Assembly (NCBI GenBank): GCA_027405735.1
Contig: JAPEHQ010000009.1
Span: 744,001 to 808,000 of the forward strand
Reading direction: 5' to 3'
Length of the DNA stretch: 64,000 nucleotides
Origin: Mucor racemosus
Taxonomy: Eukaryota > Mucoromycota > Mucoromycetes > Mucorales > Mucoraceae
The position numbers and the translations under genes were made by a program. Below, piece by piece: positions 49,560 to 61,379 of the stretch (its first letter is position 1; the number at the start of each line of letters is the position of its first letter). The notes under the pieces are model-generated. The model was not told the DNA's origin, searched no databases, and saw nothing but the letters and a program-made list of their open reading frames with translations.

Positions 49560-51130
49560 GAATAAATGAGCATTGGGCAAAATGGAACAAATTTGACCAA
49601 GATTGACCTAAAATTGATTATAAAAAATTGAGCACTTAAATTAAGGTATTAATTTTTAATATTCTTCAAAAGATAGATCCAACCCAAAGCTACTGCAGTT
49701 TTTGTTTCAGCGAAAAATATTGATTTTTCATCGGGATATTCAAAATAATAAGTCTCATTATGGCCTACAGCCTAATACCCTATTGTAATAATCTGTAATT
49801 TTGGATTAACAACAAAGATGGATAGTATGCTTATAGATATTATTCTTGTTATTATAAATTGGTGATCACTGAATTGATGAAGGTTGGTATTCTTATTTGT
49901 AAATTAGATATTTATTAGTAAATAAATAAAAGTAAAGGGAGTGTAACAAGACAGATAAATCTACAAGAGATCATGAAAATGATTTCCTTGTGATATTTAT
50001 ATAAGGAATGAGGCAAGATTCTGCATGAATGAAACTGAAATGTTTGATTCATTACACCTATGGTAGCCAAGTTTCAAAATCGATTTGATAAATTGACCAG
50101 AAAATAATCAAAAAAACAAAATCGCTTAATAACTCATGAACTGCAAAGTAAATAGAACTAGCATATCAAAAAATTCTTTTACAGATTTGGATTCTTCATC
50201 CATAAATATAAAAGTTTGACAAACGTTTTACATTGATTTTTATGTAAAATGCGACTGAAAACTTGGAGGTTTTTTGAAGATACGCATCACTTTTTATAAA
50301 TATATTTTAAATTTAAGTAGTTGCAATAATGGGCATTAAAATTATCTATCAATAAAGCCACTGCTAAACCTTCTAACTGAATTTTTTGTGCAGAAAGCGA
50401 GATTTTTATCAATTATTTTTTCAAATTCAGGATTTGGGACGAGGGTATACAGGGAAAAAATTGAAGCTAAAAACGAGTATCTCTTTGTACACATTTTTGA
50501 GGATATCTCCACGAAAAACCAATATTTTGGAAAAAAATAAATTGCATCCGAGAGAGCTCAAAGAGATTAATAATATACATGCAAAAAAATGCTGCTCAAT
50601 TTAACGAGTATTTTGAAATCCACTACAGGAATTCCAAAAAAAATGAAAAAAAAATAACGGTGCTCAAAATTTTTTCATACTGAAATATGTTATAGAGCAC
50701 ATTAAAACAAGTAAGTTTTATTACTAGAAAGTGTTAGTATAGCTTAATTGTTTGTAGATATATGAAGCCTCAAAGTTTTCAATTTTTACCAGTGAAATAC
50801 GTGTAGAAATCTGAAACATTAGCGCTGAAAAATTAATACCAACTGCAAAAAATAGGATATTTTCGGATACTCATTTTTGGATCAAAACCGAACATCTCAA
50901 GTACATTGGCATATAATTTTTTCTTGGTGTTATTTAGTGAAAAAAAAAATAGAGCAGAGATGAAAAGTAAGACTCAGTTTTAATGAAAAGGCAGTAAATT
51001 TTATCTGCTTTTGAATCTTTCATGAGATATAAAATAAACTTAGAAATAGATAGCATAATGCAATCAATTCATATCTATATACTTAACAGCGTCTAAGATA
51101 TATCCAAACAGTGTTTAATACGAGGATAGC
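49560..51130 (+). repeat. Family A repeat, copy A5, split by a solo LTR
   Basis: Plus-strand copy from about TTGACCTAAAATTGATTATA to AATAGATAGCATAATG. The inner frame (RISPRKTNILEKNKLHPREL) is shifted relative to RVY(K/R). It is interrupted at 49784-50056. Confidence 0.8.
49784..50056. mobile_element. Solo LTR, 273 bp (TSD CCTAT)
   Basis: Starts TGTAATAATC and ends ATTCATTACA, TG...CA with a short inverted match. Flanked by CCTAT at 49779-49783 and 50057-50061. It interrupts copy A5 between CAGCC and AGTTTCAAAATCG, which are close together in copy A4. Confidence 0.83.
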
Positions 51131-51968
51131 TATAGAAACGAAGGCACGATCAGATTTGAAAATTAAAAAATATGAAGATTGAATTTTTGCTCATTTTCGT
51201 TTTCATGTTTTTCAATTCCGAATGTTGATTTTTGAACATTTTAAAACGCTTAGTCAAATGCATCTACATGATATATATACGATGAAAAATTCGGGTCATT
51301 TTCAACTCAGGAAAGCCCAGACAAGAATTGCGTACTCGTGATTAAAACTCGGATGTAGCGATTTGGAGCGATTGACCCCTGTAATTGTAAGGGTTTCATT
51401 ATTAATTTAAGTCGATTTTTTATCGTAATAAAAATACACAAGCTCGGCTTGATAACGTCCTTACGGATGTACACATGGCATGCCAGAAATGTTTATATTT
51501 CGGTTTGCGCTTCAAGAAGCGACTTAAAGAGTATTTAAACCCCTTGAAAGACGCTAGGGGGGTTTTTTTTTTTTACCTTTTCTTCGCAAATAAACTGGTA
51601 CCAGTTGCAAATTTACAGTAAAGTTAATAAAAAAAGCTTTCAGAATCAAGCAACCTTAAAGGTCTATAAGAGCAATGATACCTTATTTCATTAAAAAATT
51701 GGCTTTAAAGCGGCATTATCTGAGCTTCAGTCATCTTGGGGCTGATGAAATTGCCCTGAAAGATAATTCAAAAAAAAAAAAAAAAAAAAAAAAAATTGGT
51801 GCAACCTGATAGTTTTGAAAATCGAAAATTATGGTTTATTTTGGGTATGATATGTTGTTATAATTAATAATCCTCCCAAGAAGATAAAGATAAAAGGGAA
51901 AAAAAGAAGAAAAATAAGATATTATGATAGATTTAGGTAAATAATAGGAAAGTCAAAAGAGTAGGAGT
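51131..51968. other. Region downstream of the Rab11 gene
   Basis: No exon is visible. It holds a stem-loop followed by T residues (about 51537-51574), a run of about 26 A (51770-51795) and the 3' flank of the Rab11 gene. Confidence 0.5.
51537..51574 (+). other. Stem-loop followed by a T run
   Basis: AAACCCC pairs with GGGGTTT across a loop of about 15 nt, then twelve or so T residues follow. CGCTTCAAGAAGCG just upstream is another short inverted repeat. This might be the 3' end of a Pol III or other small RNA, but no RNA family is recognised. Confidence 0.3.
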
Positions 51969-53028
51969 TTAGCAACAACCTCCTTGCTTTTGTTCTTCTG
52001 CTGGCTGAGTAACCGTAATAGTTTGACCAGCAGTAGGTCTAATAACATCATTGGATGACTCAAGGGCTTTGTTGGAAACAATACGATAAATTTCTAAATT
52101 ATAATACATGAATAACTACAATTTGGATTATAAATTATAGCAAATTTTTACCTGTCAAGATTCTTTGAAATGCAAGCTCTACGTTACTTGAATCCAAAGC
52201 AGAAGTTTCAATGAATGATAAACCATTATCAGCTAAAATAAATAACATAAATAAAACTGTAAGGGGTAAGTCAATATTTTGCATTTTACCTGCAAATTGT
52301 TTAGCTTCCTCGGTTGGTACTGCACGCAAATGTCGCAAATCACTCTTATTTCCAACCAACATAACGACAATATTGGAGTCAGCATGATCCCGAAGTTCTT
52401 TTAACCAGCGCATCACGTTTTCGTAAGTTGCATATTTTGCAATATCATATACTAATAATGCACCTACAGCACCTCGGTAATAACTAGATTTAACTAAGTA
52501 CATGTCCCTTAAAATTTATGTAATTTTTCTACTACTTACGCACTAGTAATGGCACGATATCTCTCTTGACCAGCTATATTGACAAAAAAAAAAATCAGTT
52601 ACCATTAAACTAAATGGAAACCATTCCCCCCTTCCGGAGATTGGATCGGAAGCATCGTCTTACCTGTATCCCAGATTTGAGCTTTCACAGTTTTACTATC
52701 AACTTGAACACTACGAGTAGCAAATTCAACACCAATAGTACTTTTTGATTCCAAGTTGAATTCGTTACGAGTGAAACGACTCAAAAGATTGGTTTTACCA
52801 ACACCTAGATACCCGAGTTAGTATGTGCGCGCTCCATAGTCTGATTATTTCTTACCGGAATCTCCAATAAGGACAACTATAAAGAAATGTAATTGTTATT
52901 AAGGGGGGGCTGAATATAAAAACCGAGAAATATGAAAGGGCAATCTCCTTGAAATCACCCTCAGAATGTTCTCTCTTTTTTTTTTCTTTACCTTTGAAGA
53001 GATAGTCATATTCGTCGTCTCTGCTCAT
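51969..53028 (-). CDS. Rab11/Ypt3-type small GTPase
   Basis: A Rab11-class GTPase of recycling endosome and trans-Golgi traffic toward growth sites. Seven exons join in phase: 53028-52992, 52876-52856, 52804-52664, 52573-52540, 52483-52290, 52232-52152 and 52093-51969, giving 210 aa. Motifs present are the P-loop [19 protein letters not shown], effector [36 protein letters not shown] and [11 protein letters not shown]. The C-terminus EEQKQGGCC is a dicysteine geranylgeranylation signal. The start [20 protein letters not shown] is typical of Rab11. A 21-nt exon splits the P-loop. It shares a 936-bp divergent promoter region with the next gene. Equivalent to yeast Ypt31/32 and fission yeast Ypt3. 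Confidence 0.95.
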
Positions 53029-53964
53029 AGTGAAATGTCTAGTTAAATTTTATTCGAAAGAAAAAAGAAAAACAAATTATATAAGGTTCAGTTGCACTGT
53101 ATATATAGTGCAACATTGAACCCCAGATGATGTAGATGAGCACTGTCACGGACGATTTGGTTCTGAATTGAACATACAGCACTACTAGCATCTTTACTAC
53201 ATCAATATGCATATTTTGGAATAGAGTGCATTTAAATTTTGAAAAAATGGAATGAATGAACCGAGAATATTAAATGCAATTGTGGATAAACTTGATTTCC
53301 ATCATTCTTTATAGACATTGTGTTTAGTTTTGTATGATCCAAACTTATTTTGATGAAAAATGTAGCCTAAATTCATGGTGAAACTATTGTTTTAGGCCAG
53401 TTACATTGTAAGAATCAGATTTAGTAAACGCAAATGTCGAGTAAATGTCAAGCTTTCTTAGTTTTTTTTATATAATTTCATGGTTTTGCTTTGTTCTATC
53501 TGGCATTCCGTTAATGCTTCACATCAAATCCATGATTTTTGTTACATACGGGTTTTCTTTTCTTTTTTTTTTTTGATTTAATTTACGGGAACCATTCCTC
53601 AAAAGGTCACATCAAGTTTGAAACTCCCAGTGTCTTTGCCACACAGTAACCAAACCTTATAATACAAACAAAGCTTTTTGGGCTTATAAATGGTATAAAA
53701 TCTAGTTGAAAGCAAGACAAAAAATGAAATCAAGGAAAAATTATGAGATGATATTTTTATTTTCGAGATTTTCATAAAGACAACGTGTGATTTGAACAAA
53801 AAAGAAATCAAAATCTTGATTCGGATCTTGAAGTAATGGAAAAAAAAAATTTGCGTTTTACGATGGATACTCAAACAACAGCAAGAAATTTTTCCTTCTG
53901 TTTCCCTTTTCTTTATCATTCTTTAATCTCCCTTTTTTATATATATATATCAGTTTGCGCGATA
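53029..53964. promoter_or_regulatory. Divergent promoter region between Rab11 and the CCCH repeat gene
   Basis: Two genes start away from each other here. T-rich tracts lie on the plus strand before the right-hand start, including a TATATATATATA run (53938-53950) about 15-27 bp before that ATG. The 53836-53964 in-frame extension (from another ATG) is low-complexity and is not preferred as the start. Confidence 0.5.
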
Positions 53965-56900
53965 ATGCCTAGTTTGCTTGAAAAGATAATTTTGTTAACC
54001 ACAAGAACAACTGTAGGAACAATTGCTTGTGTTCTCGTTGGAACTCTATTTGTATATTTCTTTTTATTCGGTAAAAGACATATTTTGACATGTTCTTTAT
54101 ATTCTGTATTGATTTCATTTTAAAATTTAGGAAAGAGCAAAAAGACTGTAAATACGGAAAATAGTACATCTAGAGAAATCAAAAAAGGTAAAATAGAATC
54201 GGTAACCATGGTTACCTGATCACATTACACGCAACATTTACTCAACAGGTTTTCTTCTTTATAGATGTCCATGATGTTAATAAGCAAACCAAGGCTACAA
54301 CAACCAATGATGAGAAGCATACTGAGTCTAAAAAAGCTTTGGAAGAGGAAAAAATGATGGTTGACAAGAAATCGGATGCTTCCGTGAAGGATGTAGTAAA
54401 GGTAGTAAGGGAGAGAGCATTGTATTGTCACACGATTAAACTGACGCCATATTCATACATAGCCCGAACCGTTCCTTGCTCAATATGAAGCAACCCTCGC
54501 CATTGTGTTGAGAGATGCTGCCAACTATAAACCTACACCCATTGAAATTAAATCAATGAATACTGACGTAAAGGAGAGAGAAATTACATCTGAAAATGTG
54601 GAAAAGAGTAGAGAAATTAAGGTCAAGGAGATTGCCGCAATTACAAGTATTGCTTCTGTTGCTGCTGCTGCTTCTGTTGCTGTTCTCGATAACCATAAGG
54701 ATAATACACCAGTGCCTAAGGCTCCCGAACCAGTTCTTGCTGCATTTGAAGCTACTACCGCATCTACTGAATTCAAGGCATCTCAATCCATTAAATCAAT
54801 TGTTTCAGCACCTGAGTATAGCCAAGCTATGACTGAATCACTCGAGAATATTGCTAACAGCATTGTAGCATCGAACCCTGTTCTTGCTGCATTTGAAGCA
54901 ACTACTGCTTCTGTTGAATTTGAGGCTTCTCAGTCCATCAAATCAATCGTTTCCACTTCTGAATACAATCAAGCCATGACTGAATCGCTCGAAAATATTG
55001 CATCTATTGCAGCCAAGAACATTGTAGCTTCAAACCCTGTTCTTGCTGCTTTTGAAGCAACTACTGCTTCTGTTGAATTTGAGGCTTCTCAGTCCATCAA
55101 ATCAATCGTTTCCACTCCTGAATACAGTCAAGCTATGACTGAATCACTCGAGAATATTGCTAACAGCATTGTAGCATCGAACCCTGTTCTTGCTGCATTT
55201 GAAGCAACTACTGCATCTACTGAATTTGAGGCCTCCCAATCCATCAAATCTATCGTTTCAACTCCTGAATACAAGCATGCTATGACTGAATCACTCGAGA
55301 ATATTGCGAATAGCATTGTAGCATCGAACCCTGTTCTTGCTGCATTTGAAGCAACTACTGCATCTACTGAATTTGAGGCCTCCCAATCCATCAAATCTAT
55401 TGTTTCAACTCCTGAATACAAGCATGCTATGACTGAATCACTCGAAAATATTGCAGCTATTGCAGCCAAGAACACCGCCCCATCAAACCCTGTTCTTGCC
55501 GCCTTTGAGGCTACTACCGCATCTATTGGATTTGAGGCTTCTCAGTCCATCAAATCAATTGTTTCAGCACCTAAATATAGCCAAGCTATGACTGAATCGC
55601 TTGAAAATATTGCATCTATTGCAGCCAAGAACATTGTAGCTTCAAACCCTGTTCTTGCTGCTTTTGAGGCAACTACTGCTTCTGTTGAATTTGAGGCTTC
55701 TCAGTCCATCAAATCAATCGTTTCCACTCCTGAATACAGTCAAGCTATGGCTGAATCACTCGAGAATATTGCTAACAGTATTGTAGCCTCAAACCCTGTC
55801 CTTGCTGCTTTTGAAGCAACTACTGCTTCTGTTGAATCTGAGGCTTCTCAGTCCATCAAATCAATCGTTTCTACTTCTGAATACAGTCAAGCCATGACTG
55901 AATCACTTGAAAACATTGCAGCTATTGCAGCCAAGAACACCGCTCCATCAAACCCTGTCCTTGCTTTATACGAAGCTACCACCGCATCCACTATTTCTGC
56001 TTCGCATAATTATATCAACAATTTGACATCACATGATGATTATTTGAATGCATTGAAAACTGCTACTTCGAAACTTCAAAATGTAGTAACCAAGGAAGTG
56101 CTTCCTACTCTTACAACTAATTTAGCATCTTTGGAGGCAACTACTGCATATCAATTATTGCAACATCAACAACATAATACTCAACAACATGTCGAATCTG
56201 ATTCAGATATTGAAGTTGAGATCGAGGATAATGTTCTTTCTTCGCCATCTGCTATTTCTTCAGTTTCCAGCACAACTTCATCTGAAAATGGAACAGCAAG
56301 AGGAATAGAAAACAAGCCTCTTCAAATTAACACTTTAAATGATAAATCTCAATTTGATGTATCTTGGGATCAAATGTATTCTAATAACAACACAAAATCA
56401 ACTGTAGTAGAATCACCTAAATCAGCTGTTCCTTTTATGTCTACTGTTGATTGTACATATTATCCTAATTGCACTAATAAGAATTGTAAATTTGTACATC
56501 CTGGTCAAGAAAACAAGTAAGAAACAATAAAAAGAGAGGTTTTATGTATAGTATTAACATTTATTCTAGTCCTAAACCTAAACGCGCTGCTACTATGGAT
56601 GCTGTTTACAAAAAGCCTTGGACCAAGGCTGAACGTATTGAAAGACAATCTCAAACTCATTTCCCAACTTGGAAATCTCGTTGCGTTCACTGGCCTTATT
56701 GTACAAATAATCACTGTAAATACTCGCATCCTATTAAAGAGTGCAGGTAAGCGTATAATTTTTAAATCTGGATAATTTATTAGAGTTATTAATCGCTTTT
56801 TTTTTTTCGTAGAATGGGAGATCAATGTACATTCATGGAACGCTGTATGTTCCTTCATCCTAGCGATTTTATGGAACCTGTCAAGAAGCGTCATACACCA

Positions 56901-56966
56901 AAGAAAGCTCAAACTTTACCTCAGCCTCAGACAGAGTCTCAACCTGAATCATTGACTCAAGTGTAA
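53965..56966 (+). CDS. Membrane-anchored tandem-repeat protein with three Nab2/ZC3H14-type CCCH zinc fingers
   Basis: Six exons join in phase: 53965-54070, 54131-54187, 54265-54401, 54463-56516, 56570-56746 and 56813-56966, giving 894 aa. Residues about 8-36 form one membrane segment (IILLTTRTTVGTIACVLVGT, then LFVYFFLFG) followed by a Lys-rich flank, so the bulk probably faces the cytosol. Residues about 175-600 hold eight near-identical units of 49 or 53 aa, each NPVLAAFEATTAS(V/T)EFE, ASQSIKSIVSTPEYSQAMTE, SLENIA plus NSIVAS or xIAAKNxxxS, then two decayed units. The pattern predicts long amphipathic helices. An acidic/Ser-rich linker leads to three fingers: CTYYPNCTNKNCKFVH (C-x5-C-x4-C-x3-H), CVHWPYCTNNHCKYSH and CRMGDQCTFMERCMFLH (C-x5-C-x5-C-x3-H). 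Such fingers bind poly(A) RNA in Nab2. The stop-like frame end at 56518 is the GTAAGA donor, not the end of the protein. Function is inferred as membrane-tethered RNA binding. Confidence 0.85.
54720..55990 (+). repeat. Coding tandem repeat, eight 147/159-bp units plus decayed ends
   Basis: Direct repeats inside exon 4 of the CCCH-finger gene. Units come in 49-codon (NSIVAS linker) and 53-codon (AAKN linker) forms. Neighbouring units 4 and 5 are almost identical in DNA, pointing to recent unequal exchange. Confidence 0.92.
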
Positions 56967-57469
56967 CTGACTGACTGACTGGAAGCACATTAAATACATA
57001 AACTATTAAAAATACAAATCCATACCATTATATTCCTGGCTTAAAAATTAAATAAATTAGTCAAAATTGCACATATATAAAGTTTAATGTCTAAATAATA
57101 AAAATTGAAGCGTAAGGCCTTTGCAAACAATATCTATAAAATAAAAAATATTAGAATATACCTTAGGGAGATTTACACTCTACCGATGATTGCTGGTTCT
57201 AATAAACTCTACAAATTGTAAATATTGTCCAGAAAAATTTCTGTAAAAGGCAGGCATTATAGACCTGATAAAATTGCTTTTACAGCACAGACAAAAGGCT
57301 TTTCAACTATTCATTATTATATACAAGATGTTTTATTTTATTCATGCTTATGGATTATTTATAATAGGGATTATTTATAATAGGTACTATTTAAAGGTCA
57401 TTGATTGTTCGTTATTTACATTTTGTATTGATTTTGATTCATGATTAATGTTGAGAAATTGATTGATAT
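56967..57469. other. Convergent 3' region
   Basis: The CCCH gene (+) and the HAUS6-like gene (-) end toward each other across about 500 bp. It includes CTGACTGACTGACTGG just after the first stop and AT-rich DNA with no exon. Confidence 0.6.
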
Positions 57470-59489
57470 TTATCGTCTTGGTGTTAAGAAATCGATATCA
57501 AAGTATTCTGTTTGATAAATTCTTCTGAAGGGAGCTGATTCTTCCATAAGAGGAGGCACTAAATCAAAGTTTTCTAGGCTACGAGGGCTTGCTTCATACT
57601 GTTCGTCCCAATTAAGATTTATGACTTGACTTGGAGGTGTTCTCATTGTATCATTGTTGTCAATTTTTCTTCTGGTAGGAGAGGGTACTACAATTCCTTC
57701 GTACTCTTCATCTTCTTCTGACTCTTCATATGTACTCAATTTGCGCTTACGAGGTGATGTAGTGGAAGCAGTGACAGCAGGGCTAAAATGCTTTGTGAGC
57801 AATAGAGACCTATTATCATCTTCGTTCACAATGTCATAGGCAGGAGGAAGTACCCAATATGGAGATTCGGTTGCAGGCACCAAAGAATATTCTAAAAAAT
57901 ATTTGCGGAATGGAGGTAATCGACATGGTTCTTTTACATAAGAAAACTGCATGGGTGCAAGTGTTGTAACATCACCAAATGGTGCTTCGTTGGTAAATTT
58001 ATAAGAAGGGTTGAAACCAACATCAGGCACTGAATTATGTGGAATTGGGTTGATTATAGTATCATGACTAGTGGGTATTGTGCTGTAATTTGTTTCAATG
58101 GGTGGTGACACATTGTTATCCTCAACTGAATTGTCCATGTTATTAAATGGTGGCAATAAGTTGGCAGTTGGTAGATTTGTAGGTGTGTTGTATTTGATTT
58201 CGTTGGGTGATATATAACCGGTATTAGACATTGAATTATGAGGAATTGAGTTCGTTAAAGTGGTCATATTGGGTAAGGAGGCATAACTCAAATGAATAGG
58301 TGATGATACATTGTTATCTTCAGCAACAGAATGAGATAAATTGTTCATGCTATTAAATACTGGCAATGTATTGGCAGTTGATGGTCCTGGTGGTGAGTTA
58401 TGCATGATTTCATTGGGAACACTGTAACTGGTATCAGGGACTGGATTACGAGATATTGTGTTTTCCATAATGGTGATATTGGGTATTCTGGTATAATAAG
58501 AGTGAGGAGGTAATTTTTTGGCTACTGGATTGTATGGTCTTGCCACACTATTAAATGATGGTGATTCATTGATATTAGTAGGTTGAGTAGCTGATGTAGA
58601 AGGGTATTCCAAGCCGTAATGATTTGATTTCTCTGCAGAATCGAAGCTGGTAGTATCTGACTCGACAAAGGATGATGGGGCAGTTTCTACGTCAGTAGAA
58701 TCTTCTTCATAAGTATGATGATTAACAACAGGAAAATGGCCAGCAATTGATTTGTCAGCAGTGTTAGCATTTGGCATTGGTTCAAATTCATATTTAACAG
58801 AGTCCAAATTTTGATTCAAGTGGTGATTTTCTTTTGATGTAACTAATGAATTTTGAGCTTGTGATGACGATAATTCATTATTGATGTCTCTAGCTGTTTC
58901 AGATGATTTACTGATATATGTATTTTTGATTTCTTCAGACATTCTAAAGGTTTGACTAGATTGATTGATGTTTTCTTGGATCTCAGTTGATGTTGATTTG
59001 GAGAAAGCTGGAGTAGCTATAATATGAATAATGTTAAAAGTGTATTACTAAAAGAAAAAGATATTTAAATCAATATTTGCCTTGTTGGGTCTTTTGATTT
59101 AAAGTATTGTTCAATACAAAAGCAGAAAAAGCAACCATAATTTTGACTAAATTATCACCATGATATGTTAATAATTCGCTTTTACGAAGAGGAATTCGAT
59201 TGAAAAGATCGCATTCACGACGAACTTCAATTAACCATCGATGTACTTTTGATATGAAGTTTTGTTTGCTACCATATGTACGAATGGTCAAATTTGGTGT
59301 TAAATCCTTTTTTACACGATTTCTGTCGATTCTGCGAAACAAGAATAAGCATATGTATTCAAAAGCTTTGTCGTTGTTAATTGCATCCCGAGTAAAAAGC
59401 ATTTCATTCAATTGAATAACACCTTTTGCATGTTTAGATGCATCAAATCCAAGCAGTTTCAAATTGTGAAGAAGCGTTTTGATAGGCAT
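57470..59489 (-). CDS. HAUS6-like augmin subunit (N-terminal HAUS6 domain plus disordered tail)
   Basis: Two exons, 59489-59081 and 59016-57470, give 651 aa. Residues 1-136 resemble the HAUS6 N-terminal domain of the augmin complex, which recruits gamma-tubulin to spindle microtubules: LLHNLKLLGFDASKHAKGV, the MF(L)FTRDAINNDKAFEYICLFL element, and LLTYHGDNLVKIMVAFSAFV. The intron joining the exons needs a GC donor (AAG|GCAAAT) with a TTATAG acceptor; the only alternative is a stop two codons later. The tail is Ser/Asn/Pro-rich, with three loose repeats of about 75 residues (TANTLPVFNSMNN, TANLLPPFNNMDN, and related N(S/T)IPHNS(M/V) segments) and a basic RKRKLS motif before an acidic patch. 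Coiled coils expected of full-length HAUS6 are not obvious, so this may be a diverged or shortened form. Confidence 0.65.
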
Positions 59490-61379
59490 TCCGTTGTTAT
59501 GGTAAAGAATAATATCAAAAGGAAAATACTACTACGGAGAAAACAAGGTATTTTTGAAGCCCTTTAAGATAGCTGTTGCAAAAGCACGTCATGAATATTC
59601 AGTTTATAGTTACACATTAAGGTATAATACATATTATTTACAAGATTTCAAAGATATAGAGGATGATCCTTCTTGCATAAAAAAAAAAAAAAAAAAAAAA
59701 AACATCGTGTTCAACACACTGTAAATAACTAGAAACAAACTTTATTTTGTATTTTAATTTGTTTAATAATTTTAATTAATCCTTTAAAAATAGAAGCAGG
59801 CTATAAAGCATGGAAAAATCACAGCTAATGACATGCAATAACTAGTCATTCTTGTGAGTATACCCAACCTGCTTGACTACATAGATGACATAGTTGACAC
59901 TTTAAAGAGAGTGGACATAAAAATGAGATTTGAAAGGTTTGTTATGTTTCAGGGCCTGTATCTTACTTGCCACATGAGCAACTATTTCTTCAAAATTTGC
60001 GTTGGTATATAATGCCTTGCTTCCTAGGCATTTGAGTATGGTGAAAATAGCTATTATGAGTAGAGTAAGCATACTAATACCTAATGTTTCTGTTGCTAAT
60101 ATATAATCAGCTACTTAAGGTTAAAAAAACAATTGGTAGCTCTTGGTAGTTTATAATAAACATGCATGTAGTATCAATAAAGTATTTTTCATATAATAAA
60201 TTTAATGCATATCATGTTTTTTACTTTTTTTTTTACTTAAGTTTTACGGAGTTTTAGGGATTTGGGGACAGACTATGCCATTTTCTCATTAAATTAATCA
60301 AATATATCTTGTTGTTCAATCTCTGGGAGCAAGCACATCGAGTATGTCATACTTTTATATGAATTTTCTCAAAATTAAAGGCCAAAAACTTTTGGTTTAT
60401 TACGATCCTTCTATTTTATTATCGACATCAAGTTTTACGCTTAAATAAAGGGTTACTTGAAATATCAACACTAAGTTGTGTATCATGTCATATGAATTGC
60501 ATTTGAATGGGATTATCTTTCCTTGGAAATGAATAGATTTGGGGATTTTCAACAATGTTACTTTAACATAGCCTGCAGTCAATCCCAAGTGAAAAAAAAA
60601 AAACTTCTGTGTGTATTATGCATATTCCTAAATAATTTCACATACACCTATTATAGATTGGTGTGAAATTATCGGCACAGGACAAAAAAAGAAAATATAA
60701 TGTATATAAACTGTGTGATGTAATTTGAAGGATCATAACATAAATAAACAAGTCTTATCACTTATCATAATTCCTCTGTGAAATACAAAAGACAACTTGT
60801 ATTGATTGAATGTGATCATATACAAGCAATTCAAGCAAGAAATACAGTGTGTGAAAAGATAAAGTAAATAAATTGTTTATTTGCTACTATAAACATATCG
60901 TCTGTTTCATGAAAAAGGAAAGGTCTACTTGAAAGAAAAAGATCAGCCTAATAAATAAACTGAATGTATACAATACAATCGGGTGTTTCGAAGTAATTAG
61001 TAGTTAAAAAGATAATATTTACTAGCCAAAATAAACAATCGATGAAATATTGTTTATCTGAAAGCCTGTTTTTATTTGTATTTCTTGAAAAAGTCTATTT
61101 GTTACAATTTTTGTATAATTTGTATCACTGTTTACTATCAAAGATACTAAACATATACGGTAATAGCCGGAGTATCATCAGCTAATTAGGTACTCCAAAT
61201 ATGTATAGAGCTTCCAGCATGTACATAATATGGACTCGACAACATCCATGCTCTGTACGAGGTTCATTCAACATTACCACAGCTGCTACAGATAATACTT
61301 AATTGATCTAGGCTGATCACTATAGCGATTGTTGTTAAATTTGAAAAAGAATACCAATGCACTGCTTGAAAATTTAATC
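59490..61379. other. Gene-free region upstream of the HAUS6-like gene
   Basis: The promoter side of the HAUS6-like gene, a run of about 25 A at 59679-59702, then 1.6 kb of AT-rich DNA without a recognised feature. The small minus frame at 60400-60588 is unsupported. Confidence 0.5.

Noticed and set aside
54525..55475. Minus frames antisense to the repeat protein (up to 115 aa)
   Set aside because: Mirror images of the coding tandem repeats.
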